Shown here: positions 31,950 through 48,100 of the stretch, piece after piece
Layout of the letters: every line of letters starts with the position of its first letter
How positions within the stretch are numbered: the stretch's first letter is position 1
Source of the DNA: Anastatus disparis
Lineage: Eukaryota > Arthropoda > Insecta > Hymenoptera > Eupelmidae
Length of the DNA stretch: 64,000 nucleotides
NCBI GenBank assembly: GCA_017163975.1
Contig: JAFFSR010000264.1
Location: forward strand, 6,730,501-6,794,500
Reading direction: 5' to 3'
Notes under the pieces: model-generated
Databases searched by the model: none
Told to the model about the DNA's origin: nothing
Seen by the model: the letters and a program-made list of their open reading frames with translations, nothing else
Translations under genes and position numbers: made by a program

Positions 31950-34362
31950 GAGTAAAATTTAAATATATTAGTTATTAAATATAATAAGCGAATTTATAAC
32001 AAGCGAGCGTACTTATTTTTTTTTTAATTTAGAAATCTTAGGTTTTATTTTTTAACGTTCTTTAAAATGATTTTTCTTTAAGTGTAATAAATGGACAAAT
32101 GTAAAAGGAGAGTCGAGAAAACTATAGAGGAAAACCAAAAATAAAAATAAAGTAATAGTTACTTAAATAAAAAAAAATATTCATCATAACTTAGAGTAAG
32201 AGCAGACGTAAAGACAGAAGCAAAGGAGCAAGAAGGATAGATAGCACAAACGCATTCAGGATCAACACACAAGAGGAGCAGTCTGTACAGTATATATATA
32301 TATATATATGTATATACATATACAGAATAGAATAAAACGTACAAGGCATGGAACCACTGAGTTCGAGAAAGGAGAGGGGATATGTACAGATATATAGAGA
32401 TAATGTGTATATATACCTATAGATATATACGCATACTTAGATATTTCAACGCCGCGCCATATAGCTGTACATACACATGTGGAATCGACCAACGAGGAAT
32501 AGCTACGAGTAGAAATCTTTGATAATCGATGTTTCTACTGCGTGAAGCAACATAGCAACTTCGAATACAGTACAAATTTTACTAGAGTGATAGAGATAGA
32601 AGATCCGCGACCAAGAGTCGATTAAGTTGTCGATAGCGACTCATAACTGAAGAGATCAAAGGAGAAACTAAGACGCGACGAGAAATAAGGATAGAAAATG
32701 GAGAGTAGCGAGGTGCGACAGAGATGGACAACAGAGCGAAGGGGAATGTAATTTCCTTCTTCTTGAAAGAAGATGATTCTTGCATAAGCCGTCAACGAGA
32801 GCGCACGTAAAAAGAATTCTTGACTGAGCCGGCATTGGGAACACACGTGCAGAGTTTTTTTTTCTAAGACTCTTGATTTAGCAGCCGTTGGATATACTAC
32901 AGCGAGTTAAGCCATATTATCTTTTTTTGAAAAATCAGTGAAGGAGAAAGAAAGTAGAAACGAGAGAAAAAAAAGAGATCGTGGCTAGATTGAAGGAGAG
33001 AAGGAGGAAAAGAAGGCTGCAACGAAACACCCAGAGACGACGACTCGGCAACCAGGGCGATTATCCACTGGGGACACTATCGTCATACTTCGACCACCAT
33101 TTTCTTCTATCGACCAGCTCCACGTTTTCGGCGTTCTTTGATTATCAGCAAGCGACCGTAAGTGGAACTCTACCAGCGGGTTAGTAAGTAAGAACTAGTA
33201 AAATTATCTTTTCTGTTGGTTTTTCCGTTATTTCTTTCAATTCTCCTTAAGAGATATAATATTGCGTTGTTAGTAATATAATAATGTTTTCTTGATTGCG
33301 ACGGCGAACAAATTAAATTTAACATCAGTGCGGGTAGGTGAAAAGATAAATAAAAATATAAAAACCGAAATTAAGTGAAAATTATAAGAAAAGAGAAAGC
33401 CACGTGTAAAGGCGCTTTATTCGGCGACGCCATTTTGTGTTATAAACTAAATGAGAAATTCTTAATATTTAAAGTTAACTAAATCTGCTTTATTAAATTC
33501 TGATTGTGAATCTGTATATTATTGAAAATTAGTGACGTGGCGACCATCATGAAATTGTGCGAGTGAGATAGCTATACGTTAGCTATTAAATAATATCTAT
33601 AGTTCTCAATTATTTGATACGGAGTAGTGCGAGCGATATTAATATTAATTCCTTAAAATTTTATTGAATTGTGAATTGTGATTTGTTAGGTTGTGCGACT
33701 GCGCGGTTAGGAAATCGAGCGACGCGTAATTTAATTAACAAATAATTATTCTTTGTACGGTGTTAACCTAAAAGGTGATTAAATCGATTGCACGTGTAGT
33801 AGAATTATAAATTCTTGATTTTCCGCACACGCGCACAGCCTAATTATAGTAGAGCAATTAGAGCAGCGTTTCTTTTTTTTTGTAATCTATAATGAAGTTT
33901 TCTTAACTAATAATATAAGAAGTTTAAAATCTAAGTTTAAGTAGAGAGTCAACTACTTATTTTCCTCTTTTCAGGACAAAGATTAAGTTAAGGAAAATTA
34001 ATTATATTATTTATTTTTCTTAAATAATTAGAGTTATTTAATATCAATAGTCTTTTTCTTTATTATACATGTTAAAATTTTAATTGCTTTTATATATTAA
34101 AACATTGCACCAATTAACTTCTTAGTTTTCTTACTAAGTCATAAATTATATTGAAATTCTTTTGGACCACTCTGATCGTCAGAACCAGCCTGCAAACCGA
34201 GGCAGGCTAGTAAGTATTGACCTTCTCTGCAGTTGCTCTACCCAGCTAGCTGAGCAGGGTTCACTGGCGCTCAATAAAAAATAATTATAAAATTTTGTGA
34301 ACCCAGGTAAGTTCGTGGATTCGGGGATTCACTCGAAGGTCCGGGGAATTTGCCACGTAACA
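31925..34362. mobile_element. 2,438-bp TG...CA insertion, probable solo LTR
   Basis: The insertion starts TGTGATGTATAAAATACATC and ends TTTGCCACGTAACA, with GCTT on both sides (31921-31924 and 34363-34366). Without it, the satellite reads continuously across one GCTT (CCCATATGCTTATAAACC). TG...CA ends plus a 4-bp duplication fit LTR integration. The interior has no pol gene and no internal duplication, so a very long solo LTR or a coding-less LTR element is likely. AATAAA occurs at 34273-34278, a TA microsatellite at about 32290. The frame at 32981-33184 (Arg-rich, non-ATG) is unsupported. Orientation is not determined. Confidence 0.75.
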
Positions 34363-36190
34363 GCTTATAAACCTATATACACATATACCCGTTCACCTAT
34401 ATACCCATGAAAAGATGAACTTATTAGCCCATATTCCCAAAAAGCATATACCAATAATTGAGCATACCTAGGAACCCATTTATAAAAAAACCAATATACC
34501 CATATACCTAAGAATCAATAAATCCCTTCACTCATAAACCCAAAAAACTATATACTCATCAACTTATTTGACCATAAACCCATAAACCTATATACTTATA
34601 GACCCATATACCCATAAACTGATAAACCTATATGCCTATAAACCCATATACCCGTACACCAAAGAATCTAAATATCTATAACCATATACGGATAGACCTA
34701 TATACCCATTGACCCGTATACCCATAGACCAATTATACCTATAAACCAATAAAATCATATACCCCTAAACCTATATGGCAATGTACTCAAAAACCAATAT
34801 ACCCATAGAACCTATATAACAATAAACCCATATACGCATATGCCTATAAACATATGAACCGATGAACCCCTATATCCATAAATCCTTAAACCCATATACC
34901 CATGAACCCATATACTCATAAACCTCTATAAACATATACCTATAAACCCCTATACCTATATACACATATACCCACAAACCCATATACCCACAAACCCATC
35001 TACCCGTACACCCATACACCCATGAACATATATAGCAATATACTCAAAAACCAATATACCTATAAACCCATATGCCCATAAATTCATGTACGCATATACC
35101 CATAAACTTATTAACCCATAAACCCCTATATTAATAAACCCTTCGACCCATATACCGATAAACCCATATGCCCATAAAATCATATATTCATGAACCCATA
35201 AACCTACAAACCATATAACCATAAAGCCATATACACAAAACCCTTAAACCCATGTGCCGTGATATCGATTGACCCTTAAGCCCATAAAACCATATATTCA
35301 TAAACCCATACACCTATAAGACATATACCCATAAATCCATATACCTATAAAACCTTATACCTATTAACCCATATACCCATAAACCGATACACCCATGAAC
35401 CTATATGCCCATAAAACCATATATCTATAAACTCATACACTGATAAACCATATACCCATGAACCCATATACTCATAATCCTATATACATATCTACCCATA
35501 TACCCGTACACCTATATACCCACAAACAGTTGAACCAATAAACCTATATTCCTAGATGAGCATATACCATTGATCAAATATACCCTGAAACCCATACATC
35601 TTCAACACATATTCTCATGAATCAAAAAACTCATATACCCATAAACCCATATGCCATAAATCTATAAAACTAACTACTAATAAAATCATATATCTATGTA
35701 CCTATGAACTAATAAGCCCAGAAACCAGTATACATGTTAATCGACATACCTATATGCCCATATACCCATGAGCTGTATACCAAAAAATATAAATATATAA
35801 ACCCATATACTCATCTATTTTTATCCCTATAATACCATGAAATTATATGCCTGTGAACCCATATATTCATAAACCCATACACCCATTATTCCCTATCATC
35901 ATGAACCCAATAAATAATAAACCTGTATATCCATACATACACCCATAAATCCAAATAACCATAATCCTAGATGACCAAAAACCCAGAAATTCATATACCT
36001 ATGAACCAATGATTTCATAAACCCTCAAAGCCATGAACACATACATTCATACACCCATTGATCCATAAACCGATGTGCCTATAAACTCACCGATTCTTAA
36101 ACCAATACACCTATAAACCCATGTACTTATGCACCTGTGAACCTATATACTCGTAAACTCATATACCCGAAAAACGATAAACCGATAAAC
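34363..36190. repeat. Degenerate satellite, left part
   Basis: CCCATAAACCCATATACC-type units with frequent substitutions and indels. The 88-residue - frame (34956-35222) is periodic Gly/Trp/Tyr/Ile sequence produced by the repeat. Confidence 0.88.
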
Positions 36191-39100
36191 CCATATACCC
36201 TAGGACCCATGAACCCATTGACCCATATACCCATTAACCCATATACCCATTAACCCATACACCCATTAACCCATACACCCATTAACCCATGTACCCATTA
36301 ACTCATATACCCATAATCCCATATACCCATTAACCCATATACCCATTAACCCATATACCCATTAACCCATATACCCATTAACCCATATACCCATTAACCC
36401 ATATACCCATTAACCCATATACCCATGAACCCATTAATCCATATACCCATTAACTTATATACCCATTAATCCATATTCCCATTAACCCATATACCCATTA
36501 ACCCCTATACCCATTAAACCATATACCCATTGAACCATATACCCATTAACCCATACACCCATTAACCCATATACCCATATACCCATTAACCCATATACCT
36601 ATTATCCCCTATACCCATTAACCCATATACCCATTAACTCCTATACCCATTAACCCATATACCCATTAACCCATATACTCATTAACCCATATACCCATTA
36701 ACCCATATATCCATCAACCCATATACTTAACAACCCATATATTCATCAACCCATATACTCATCAACCCATATATCCATCAACCCATATACCCATCGACCC
36801 ATATAACCATCAACCCATATGCCCATCAACCCATATACCCATCAACCCTTATACCCATTAACCCATATACCCATTAACTCATATACCCATATAACCATTA
36901 ACCAATAACCCATTAACCCATGTACCCATTAACCCATATAGCTATTAACCCATATACACATCAACCCATATACCCATCAACCCATATACCCATCAACCCA
37001 TATGCCCATCAACCCATATACCCATCAACCCTTATACCCATTAACCCATGTACACATCAGCCCATATACCCATCAACCCATCAACCCATATACCCATTAA
37101 CCCATATACCCATTAACTCCTATACGCATTAACCCATATACCCAATAACCCATATACTCATTAACCCATATATCCATCAACCCATATACTTATCAACCCA
37201 TATGCCCATCAACCCATCAACCCTTATACCCATATCCCCATATACCCATTAACCCATATACCCATTAACCCATATATCCATCAACCCATATACCTATCAA
37301 CCCATATACGCATCAACCCATATATTCATCAACCCATATACCCATCAGCCCATGTACCCATCAACCCATATGCCCATCAACCCATATGCCCATCAACCCA
37401 TCAACCCTTATACCCATTGACCCATATACACATAAACCAATATGCCCATCAACCCATCAACCCTTATACCTATTGACCCATATACACATCAACCCATATA
37501 TTCATCAACCTATATACCCATCTACCCATCAACCCATATACCCAATAACCCAATAACCCATATACCCATTAACCCATATACTCATTAACCCATATACCCA
37601 TTAACCCATATACCCATTAACTCCTATACCCATTAACCCATATACCCATTAACCCATATACCCATTAACCTATATATCCATCAACTCATATACTTATCAA
37701 CCCATATACCCATCAACCCATATATTCATCAACCCATATACTCATCAACCCATATATCCATCAACCCATATACCCATTAACCCATATAACTATCAACCCA
37801 TATGCCCATCAACCCAAATACCCATCAACCCTTATACCCATTAACCCATATACCCATTAACTCATATACCCATATAACCATTAACCAATAACCCATGTAC
37901 TCATTAACCCATATAGCTATTAACCCATATACACATCAACCCATATACCCATCAACCCATATACCCATCAACCCATATGCCCATCAACCCATATACCCAT
38001 TAACCCTTATACCCATTAACCCATGTACACATCAGCCCATATACCCATCAACCCATATACTTATCAACCCATCAACCCTTATACCCATATCCCCATATAC
38101 CCATTAACCCATATACCCATCAACCCATATATCCATCAACCCATATACCTATCAACCCCTATACCCATCAACCCATATATTCATCAACCCATATACCCAT
38201 CAGCCCATGTACCCATCAACCCATATATGCCCATCAACCCATCAACCCTTATACCCATTGACCCATATACACATCAACCCATATGCCCATCAACCCATCA
38301 ACCCTTATACCCATTGACCCATATACACAACAACCCATATATTCATCAACCTATATACCCATCTACCCATCAACCCATATACCCATTAACCCATATACCT
38401 ATTATCCCCTATACCCATTAACCCATATACCCATTAACCCATATACTCATTAACCCATATACCCATTAACCCATATATCCATCAACCCATATACTTATCG
38501 ACCCATATACCCATCAACCCATATATTCATCAACCCATATACTCATCAACCCATATATCCATCAACCCATATACCCATCGACCCATATAACCATCAACCC
38601 ATATGCCCATCAACCCATATACCCATCAACCCTTATACCCATTAACCCATATACCCATTAACTCATATACCCATATAACCATTAACCAATAACCCATTAA
38701 CCCATGTACCCATTAACCCATATAGCTATTAACCCATATACACATCAACCCATATACCCATCAACCCATATACCCATCAACCCATATGCCCATCAACCCA
38801 TATACCCATCAACCCTTATACCCATTGACCCATGTACACATCAGCCCACATACCCATCAACCCATCAACCCATATACCCATTAACCCATATACCTATTAA
38901 CCCCTATGGCCATTAACTTAAATACCCATTACCCCTATACCCATTGAACCATATACTCATTGAACCATATATACCCATCAACCCATATACCCATCAACCC
39001 ATCAACCCATATACCCATCAGCACATGTACCCATCAAACCATATATTCATCAACCCATATACCCATCAACCCATATACCCATCAACCCATATGCCCATCA

Positions 39101-42100
39101 ACCCATATACCCATCAACCCTTATACCCATTAACCCATATACACATCAACCCATATATTCATCAACCCATATACCCATCTACTCATCAACCCATTAACCC
39201 ATATACCTATTAACCCCTATACCCATTAACCCATATACCCATTAACTCATTAACCCATACACTCATTAACCCATATACCCATTAACCCATATACCCATTA
39301 ACCCATACACCCATTAACCCATATACCCATTAACCCATATACCAATTAACTCATACACCCATTAAACCATATACCCATTGACCCATTAACCCAAATACCC
39401 ATATACCCATTAATCCATATTCCCATTAACCCGTATACCCATTACCCCTATACCCATTGAACCATATACTCATTGAACTATATATAGCCATCAATCCATA
39501 CACCCATTAACCCATATACCCATTAACCCATGTACCCATTAACCCATACACCTATTAACCCATATACCCATTAACCCATATACCCATTAACCCATATACC
39601 CTTTAACCCATATACCCATTAACCCATCAACCCATATATCCATCAACCCATATACCCGTCAACCCATATACCTATCAACCCATATACCCATCAACCCATA
39701 TATTCATCAACCCATATACCTATCAGCCCATATACCCATCAACCCATATGCCCATCAACCCATCAACCCTTATACCCATTGACCCATATACACATCAACC
39801 CATATGCCTATCAACCCATCAACCCTTATACCCATTGACCCATATACACATCAACCCATATATTCATCAACCTATATACCCATCTACCCATCAACCCATA
39901 TATCCATTAACCCATATACCTATTATCCCCTATACCCATTAACCCATATACCCATCAACCCATATGCCCATCAACCCATATACCCATCAGCCCATATACC
40001 CATCAACCCATATGCCCATCAACCCTTATACCCATTGACCCATATACACATCAACCCATATGCCCATCAACCCATTAACCCTTATACCCATTGACCCATA
40101 TACACATCAACCCATATATTCATCAACCTATATACCCATCTACCCATCAACCCATATACCCATTAACCCATGTACCTATTATCCCCTATACCCATTGACC
40201 CATATACCCATTAACTCCTATACGCATTAACCCATATACCCAATAACCCATATACTCATTAACCCATATATCCATCAACCCATATACTTATCAACCCATC
40301 AACCCTTATACCCATATCCCCATATACCCATTAACCCATATACCCATCAACCCATATACCCATCAACTCATATATCCATCAACCCATATACCTATCAACC
40401 CATATACCCATCAACCCATATATTCATCAACCCATATACCCATCAGCCCATGTACCCATCAACTCATATGCCCATCAACCCATATGCCCATCAATTCATC
40501 AACCCTTATACCCATTGACCCATATACACATCAACCCATATACACATCTACCCATCAACCCATATACCTATTAACCCATATACCTATTATCCCCTATACC
40601 CATTAACCCATATACCCATTAACCCATATACCCATTAACTCCTATACCCATTAACCTATATATCCATCAACTCATATACTTATCAACCCATATACCCATC
40701 AACCCATATATTCATCAACCCATATACTCATTATCCCATATATCCATCAACCCATATACTTATCAACCCATCAACCCTTATACCCATATCCCCATATACC
40801 CATTAACCCATATACCCATCAACCCATATACCCATCAACTCATATATCCATCAACCCATATACCCATTAACCTATATATCCATCAACTCATATACTTATC
40901 AACCCATATACCCATCAACCCATATATTCATCAACCCATATACTCATCAACCCATATATCCATCAACCCATATACCCATTAACCCATATAACTATCAACC
41001 CATATGCCCATCAACCCAAATACCCATCAACCCTTATACCCATTAACCCATATACCCATTAACTCATATACCCATTGACCCATATACACATCAACCCATA
41101 TGCCCATCAACCCATTAACCCTTATACCCATTGACCCATATACACATCAACCCATATATTCATTAACCTATATACCCATCTACCCATCAACCCATATACC
41201 CATTAACCCATGTACCTATTATCCCCTATACCCATTGACCCATATACCCATTAACTCCTATACCCATTAACCCATATACCCATTAACCCATATACCCATT
41301 AACCTATATATCCATCAACTCATATACTTATCAACCCATATACCCATCAACCCATATATTCATCAACCCATATACTCATCAACCCATATATCCATCAACC
41401 CATATACCCATTAACCCATATAACTATCAACCCATATGCCCATCAACCCAAATACCCATCAACCCTTATACCCATTAACCCATATACCCATTAACTCATA
41501 TACCCATATAACCATCAACCAATAACCCATGTACCCATTAACCCATATAGCTATTAACCCATATACACATCAACCCATATACCCATCAACCCATATACCC
41601 ATCAACCCATATGCCCATCAACCCATATACCCATCAACCCTTATACCCATTAACCCATGTACACATCAGCCCACATACCCATCAACCCATCAACCCATAT
41701 ACCCATTAACCCATATACCTATTAACCCCTATGGCCATTAACTTAAATACCCATTACCCCTATACCCATTGAACCATATACTCATTGAACCATATATACC
41801 CATCAACCCATCAACCCATATACCCATCAACCCATCAACCCATATACCCATCAACACATGTACCCATCAAACCATATATTCATCAACCCATATACCCATC
41901 AACCCATATACCCATCAACCCATATGCCCATCAACCCATATACCCATCAACCCTTATACCCATTAACCCATATACACATCAACCCATATATTCATCAACC
42001 CATATACCCATCTACTCATCAACCCATTAACCCATATACCTATTAACCCCTATACCTATTAACCCATATACCCATTAACCCATATACCCATTAACTCATT

Positions 42101-45100
42101 AACCCATACACTCATTAACCCATATACCCATTAACCCATATACCCATTAACCCATACACCCATTAACCCATATACCCATTAACCCATATACCAATTAACT
42201 CATACACCCATTAAACCATATACCCATTGACCCATTAACCCAAATACCCATATACCCATTAATCCATATTCCCATTAACCCGTATACCCATTACCCCTAT
42301 ACCCATTGAACCATATACTCATTGAACTATATATAGCCATCAATCCATACACCCATTAACCCATATACCCATTAACCCATGTACCCATTAACCCATACAC
42401 CTATTAACCCATATACCCATTAACCCATATACCCATTAACCCATATACCCATTAACCCATATACCCTTTAACCCATATACCCATTAACCCATCAACCCAT
42501 ATACCCGTCAACCCATATACCTATCAACCCATATACCCATCAACCCATATATTCATCAACCCATATACCTATCAGTCCATATACCCATCAACCCATATGC
42601 CCATCAACCCATCAACCCTTATACCCATTGACCCATATACACATCAACCCATATGCCCATCAACCCATCAACCCTTATACCCATTGACCCATATACACAT
42701 CAACCCATATATTCATCAACCTATATACCCATCTACCCATCAACCCATATATCCATTAACCCATATACCTATTATCCCCTATACCCATTAACCCATATAC
42801 CCATCAACCCATATGCCCATCAACCCATATACCCATCAACCCATATACCCATCAGCCCATATACCCATCAACCCATATGCCCATCAACCCTTATACCCAT
42901 TGACCCATATACACATCAACCCATATGCCCATCAACCCATTAACCCTTATACCCATTGACCCATATACACATCAACCCATATATTCATCAACCTATATAC
43001 CCATCTACCCATCAACCCATATACCCATTAACCCATGTACCTATTATCCCCTATACCCATTGACCCATATACCCATTAACTCCTATACGCATTAACCCAT
43101 ATACCCAATAACCCATATACTCATTAACCCATATATCCATCAACCCATATACTTATTCACCCATCAACCCTTATACCCATATCCCCATATACCCATTAAC
43201 CCATATACCCATCAACCCATATACCCATCAACTCATATATCCATCAACCCATATACCTATCAACCCATATACCCATCAACCCATATATTCATCAACCCAT
43301 ATACCCATCAGCCCATGTACCCATCAACCCATATGCCCATCAACCCATATCCCCATCAATTCATCAACCCTTATACCCATTGACCCATATACACATCAAC
43401 CCATATACACATCTACCCATCAACCCATATACCTATTATCCCCTATACCCATTAACCCATATACCCATTAACTCCTATACCCATTAACCTATATATCCAT
43501 CAACTTATATACTTATCAACCCATATACCCATCAACCCATATATTCATCAACCCATATACTCATTAACCCATATATCCATCAACCCATATACTTATCAAC
43601 CCATCAACCCTTATACCCATATCCCCATATACCCATTAACCCATATACCCATCAACTCATATATCCATCAACCCATATACCCATTAACCCATATACCCAT
43701 TAACCTATATATCCATCAACTCATATACTTATCAACCCATATACCCATCAACCCATATATTCATCAACCCATATACTCATCAACCCATATACCCATTAAC
43801 CCATATAACTATCAACCCATATGCCCATCAACCCAAATACCCATCAACCCTTATACCCATTAACCCATATACCCATTAACTCATATACCCATATAACCAT
43901 TAACCAATAACCCATGTACCCATTAACCCATATAGCTATTAACCCATATACACATCAACCCATACACCCATCAACCCATATACCCATCAACCCATATGCC
44001 CATCAACCCATATACCCATTAACCCTTATACCCATTAACCCATGTACACATCAGCCCATATACCCATCAACCCATCAACCCATATACCCATTAACCCATA
44101 TACCTATTAACCCCTATGGCCATTAACTTATATACCCATTACCCCTATACCCATTGAACCATATGCTCATTGAACCATATATACCCATCAACCCATCAAC
44201 CAATATACCCATCAACCCATCAACCCATCAACCCATTAACCCATATACCCATAAACCCATATACCCATCAACCCTTATACCCATCAACCCATATATCCAT
44301 CAACCCATATACCCATCAACCCTTATACCCATTAACCCATATACACATCAACCCATATATTCATCGACCCATATACCCATCTACCCATCAACCCATTAAC
44401 CCATATACCTATTAACCCCTATACCCATTAACCCATATACCCATTAACCCATATACCCATTAACTCATTGACCCATATACTCATTAACCCATATTCCCAT
44501 TAACCCATATACCCATTAACCCATACACCCATTAACCCATATACCCATTAACCCATCTACCAATTAACTCATACACCCATTAAACCATATACCCATTGAC
44601 CCATTAACCCAAATACCCATATACCCATTAATCCATATTCCATTAACCTGTATACCCATTACCCCTATACCCATTGAACCATATACTCATTGAACTATAT
44701 ATAGCCATCAATCCATACACCCATTAACCCATATACCCATTAACCCATGTACCCATTAACCCATACACCTATTAACCCATATACCCATTAAACCATATAC
44801 CCATTAACCCATATATCCATCAACCCATATACCTATCAACCCATATAACCATCAACCCATATGCCCATCAACCCATATACCCATCAACCCTTATACCTAT
44901 TAACCCATATACACATCAACCCAATAACCTAATAACCCAATAACCCATGGACCCATATACCCATTAACCCATATACCTATTAACCCCTATACCCATTAAC
45001 TCATATACCCATTACCCCTATACCCATTGAACCATATACTTATTTAACCATATATACCCATTAACCCATATACCCATTAACCCATATACCCATTAACCCA

Positions 45101-48100
45101 TATACCTTTTAACCCATATACCCATGAACCCATATACCCATCAACCCATATACCCATCAACCCATATACCCATCAACCCATCAACCCATATATCTATCAA
45201 CCCATACACCCATCAACCCATATACCCATCAACCCATATACCCATCAACCTATATATTCATCAACCCATATACCCATCAACCCATATGCCCATCAACCCA
45301 TATACCCATCAACCCATATACCCATCAACCCATATACCCATCAACCCATCAACCCATATATCTATCAACCCATACACCCATCAACCCATATACCTATCAG
45401 CCCATATACCCATCAACCTATCAACCCTTATACCCATTGACCCATATACACATCAACCCATATGCCCATCAACCCATCAACCCTTATACCCATTGACCCA
45501 TATACACATCAACCCATATATTCATCAACCTATATACCCATCTACCCATTAACCCATATACCCATTAACCCATATACCTATTATCCCCTATACCCATTAA
45601 CCCATATACCCATCAACCCATATGCCCATCAACCCATATACCCTTTAACCCATATACCCATTAACCCATCAACCCATATATCCATCAACGCATATACCCG
45701 TCAACCCATTACCTATCAACCCATATACCCATCAACCCATATATTCATCAACCCATATACCTATCAGCCCATATACCCATCAACCCATATGCCCATCAAC
45801 CCATCAACCCTTATACCCATTGACCCATATACACATCAACCCATATGCCCATCAACCCATCAACCCTTATACCCATTGACCCATATACACATCAACCCAT
45901 ATATTCATCAACCTATATACCCATCTACCCATCAACCCATATACCCATTAACCCATATACCTATTATCCCCTATACCCATTAACCCATACACCCATCAAC
46001 CCATATGCCCATCAACCCATATACCCATCAACCTATATACCCATCAGCCCATATACCCATCAACCCATATGCCCATCAACCCATCAACCCTTATACCCAT
46101 TGACCCATATACACATCAACCCATATACCCATCAACCCATTAACCCTTATACCCATTGACCCATATACACATCAACCCATATATTCATCAACCTATATAC
46201 CCATCTACCCATATACCCATCAACTCATATATCCATCAACCCATACACCCATTAACCTATATATCCATCAACTCATATACTTATCAACCCATCAACCCTT
46301 ATACCCATATCCCCATATACCCATTAACCCATATACCCATCAACCCATATACCCATCAACTCATATATCCATCAACCCATATACCCATTAACCTATATAT
46401 CCATCAACTCATATACTTATCAACCCATATACCCATCAACCCATATATTCATCAACCCATATACTCATCAACCCATATATCCATCAACCCATATACCCAT
46501 TAACCCATATAACTATCAACCCATATGCCCATCAACCCAAATACCCATCAACCCTTATACCCATTAACCCATATACCCATTAACTCATATACCCATTGAC
46601 CCATATACACATCAACCCATATGCCCATCAACCCATTAACCCTTATACCCATTGACCCATATACACATCAACCCATATATTCATTAACCTATATACCCAT
46701 CTACCCATCAACCCATATACCCATTAACCCATGTACCTATTATCCCCTATACCCATTGACCCATATACCCATTAACTCCTATACCCATTAACCCATATAC
46801 CCATTAACCCATATACCCATTAACCTATATATCCATCAACTCATATACTTATCAACCCATATACCCATCAACCCATATATTCATCAACCCATATACTCAT
46901 CAACCCATATATCCATCAACCCATATACCCATTAACCCATATAACTATCAACCCATATGCCCATCAACCCAAATACCCATCAACCCTTATACCCATTAAC
47001 CCATATACCCATTAACTCATATACCCATATAACCATCAACCAATAACCCATGTACCCATTAACCCATATAGCTATTAACCCATATACACATCAACCCATA
47101 TACCCATCAACCCATATACCCATCAACCCATATGCCCATCAACCCATATACCCATCAACCCTTATACCTATTAACCCATGTACACATCAGCCCACATACC
47201 CATCAACCCATCAACCCATATACCCATTAACCCATATACCTATTAACCCCTATGGCCATTAACTTAAATACCCATTACCCCTATACCCATTGAACCATAT
47301 ACTCATTGAACCATATATACCCATCAACCCATCAACCCATATACCCATCAACCCATCAACCCATATACCCATCAACACATGTACCCATCAAACCATATAT
47401 TCATCAACCCATATACCCATCAACCCATATACCCATCAACCCATATGCCCATCAACCCATATACCCATCAACCCTTATACCCATTAACCCATATACACAT
47501 CAACCCATATATTCATCAACCCATATACCCATCTACTCATCAACCCATTAACCCATATACCTATTAACCCCTATACCTATTAACCCATATACCCATTAAC
47601 CCATATACCCATTAACTCATTAACCCATACACTCATTAACCCATATACCCATTAACCCATATACCCATTAACCCATACACCCATTAACCCATATACCCAT
47701 TAACCCATATACCAATTAACTCATACACCCATTAAACCATATACCCATTGACCCATTAACCCAAATACCCATATACCCATTAATCCATATTCCCATTAAC
47801 CCGTATACCCATTACCCCTATACCCATTGAACCATATACTCATTGAACTATATATAGCCATCAATCCATACACCCATTAACCCATATACCCATTAACCCA
47901 TGTACCCATTAACCCATACACCTATTAACCCATATACCCATTAACCCATATACCCATTAACCCATATACCCATTAACCCATATACCCTTTAACCCATATA
48001 CCCATTAACCCATCAACCCATATACCCGTCAACCCATATACCTATCAACCCATATACCCATCAACCCATATATTCATCAACCCATATACCTATCAGTCCA

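Noticed and set aside
32981..33184. Arg-rich 67-codon frame as a gag or nucleoprotein gene
   Set aside because: Non-ATG start, no domain, and it lies within the TG...CA insertion without other coding.
34956..35222. - strand frame rich in Gly/Trp/Tyr/Ile
   Set aside because: Reverse translation of the degenerate satellite.
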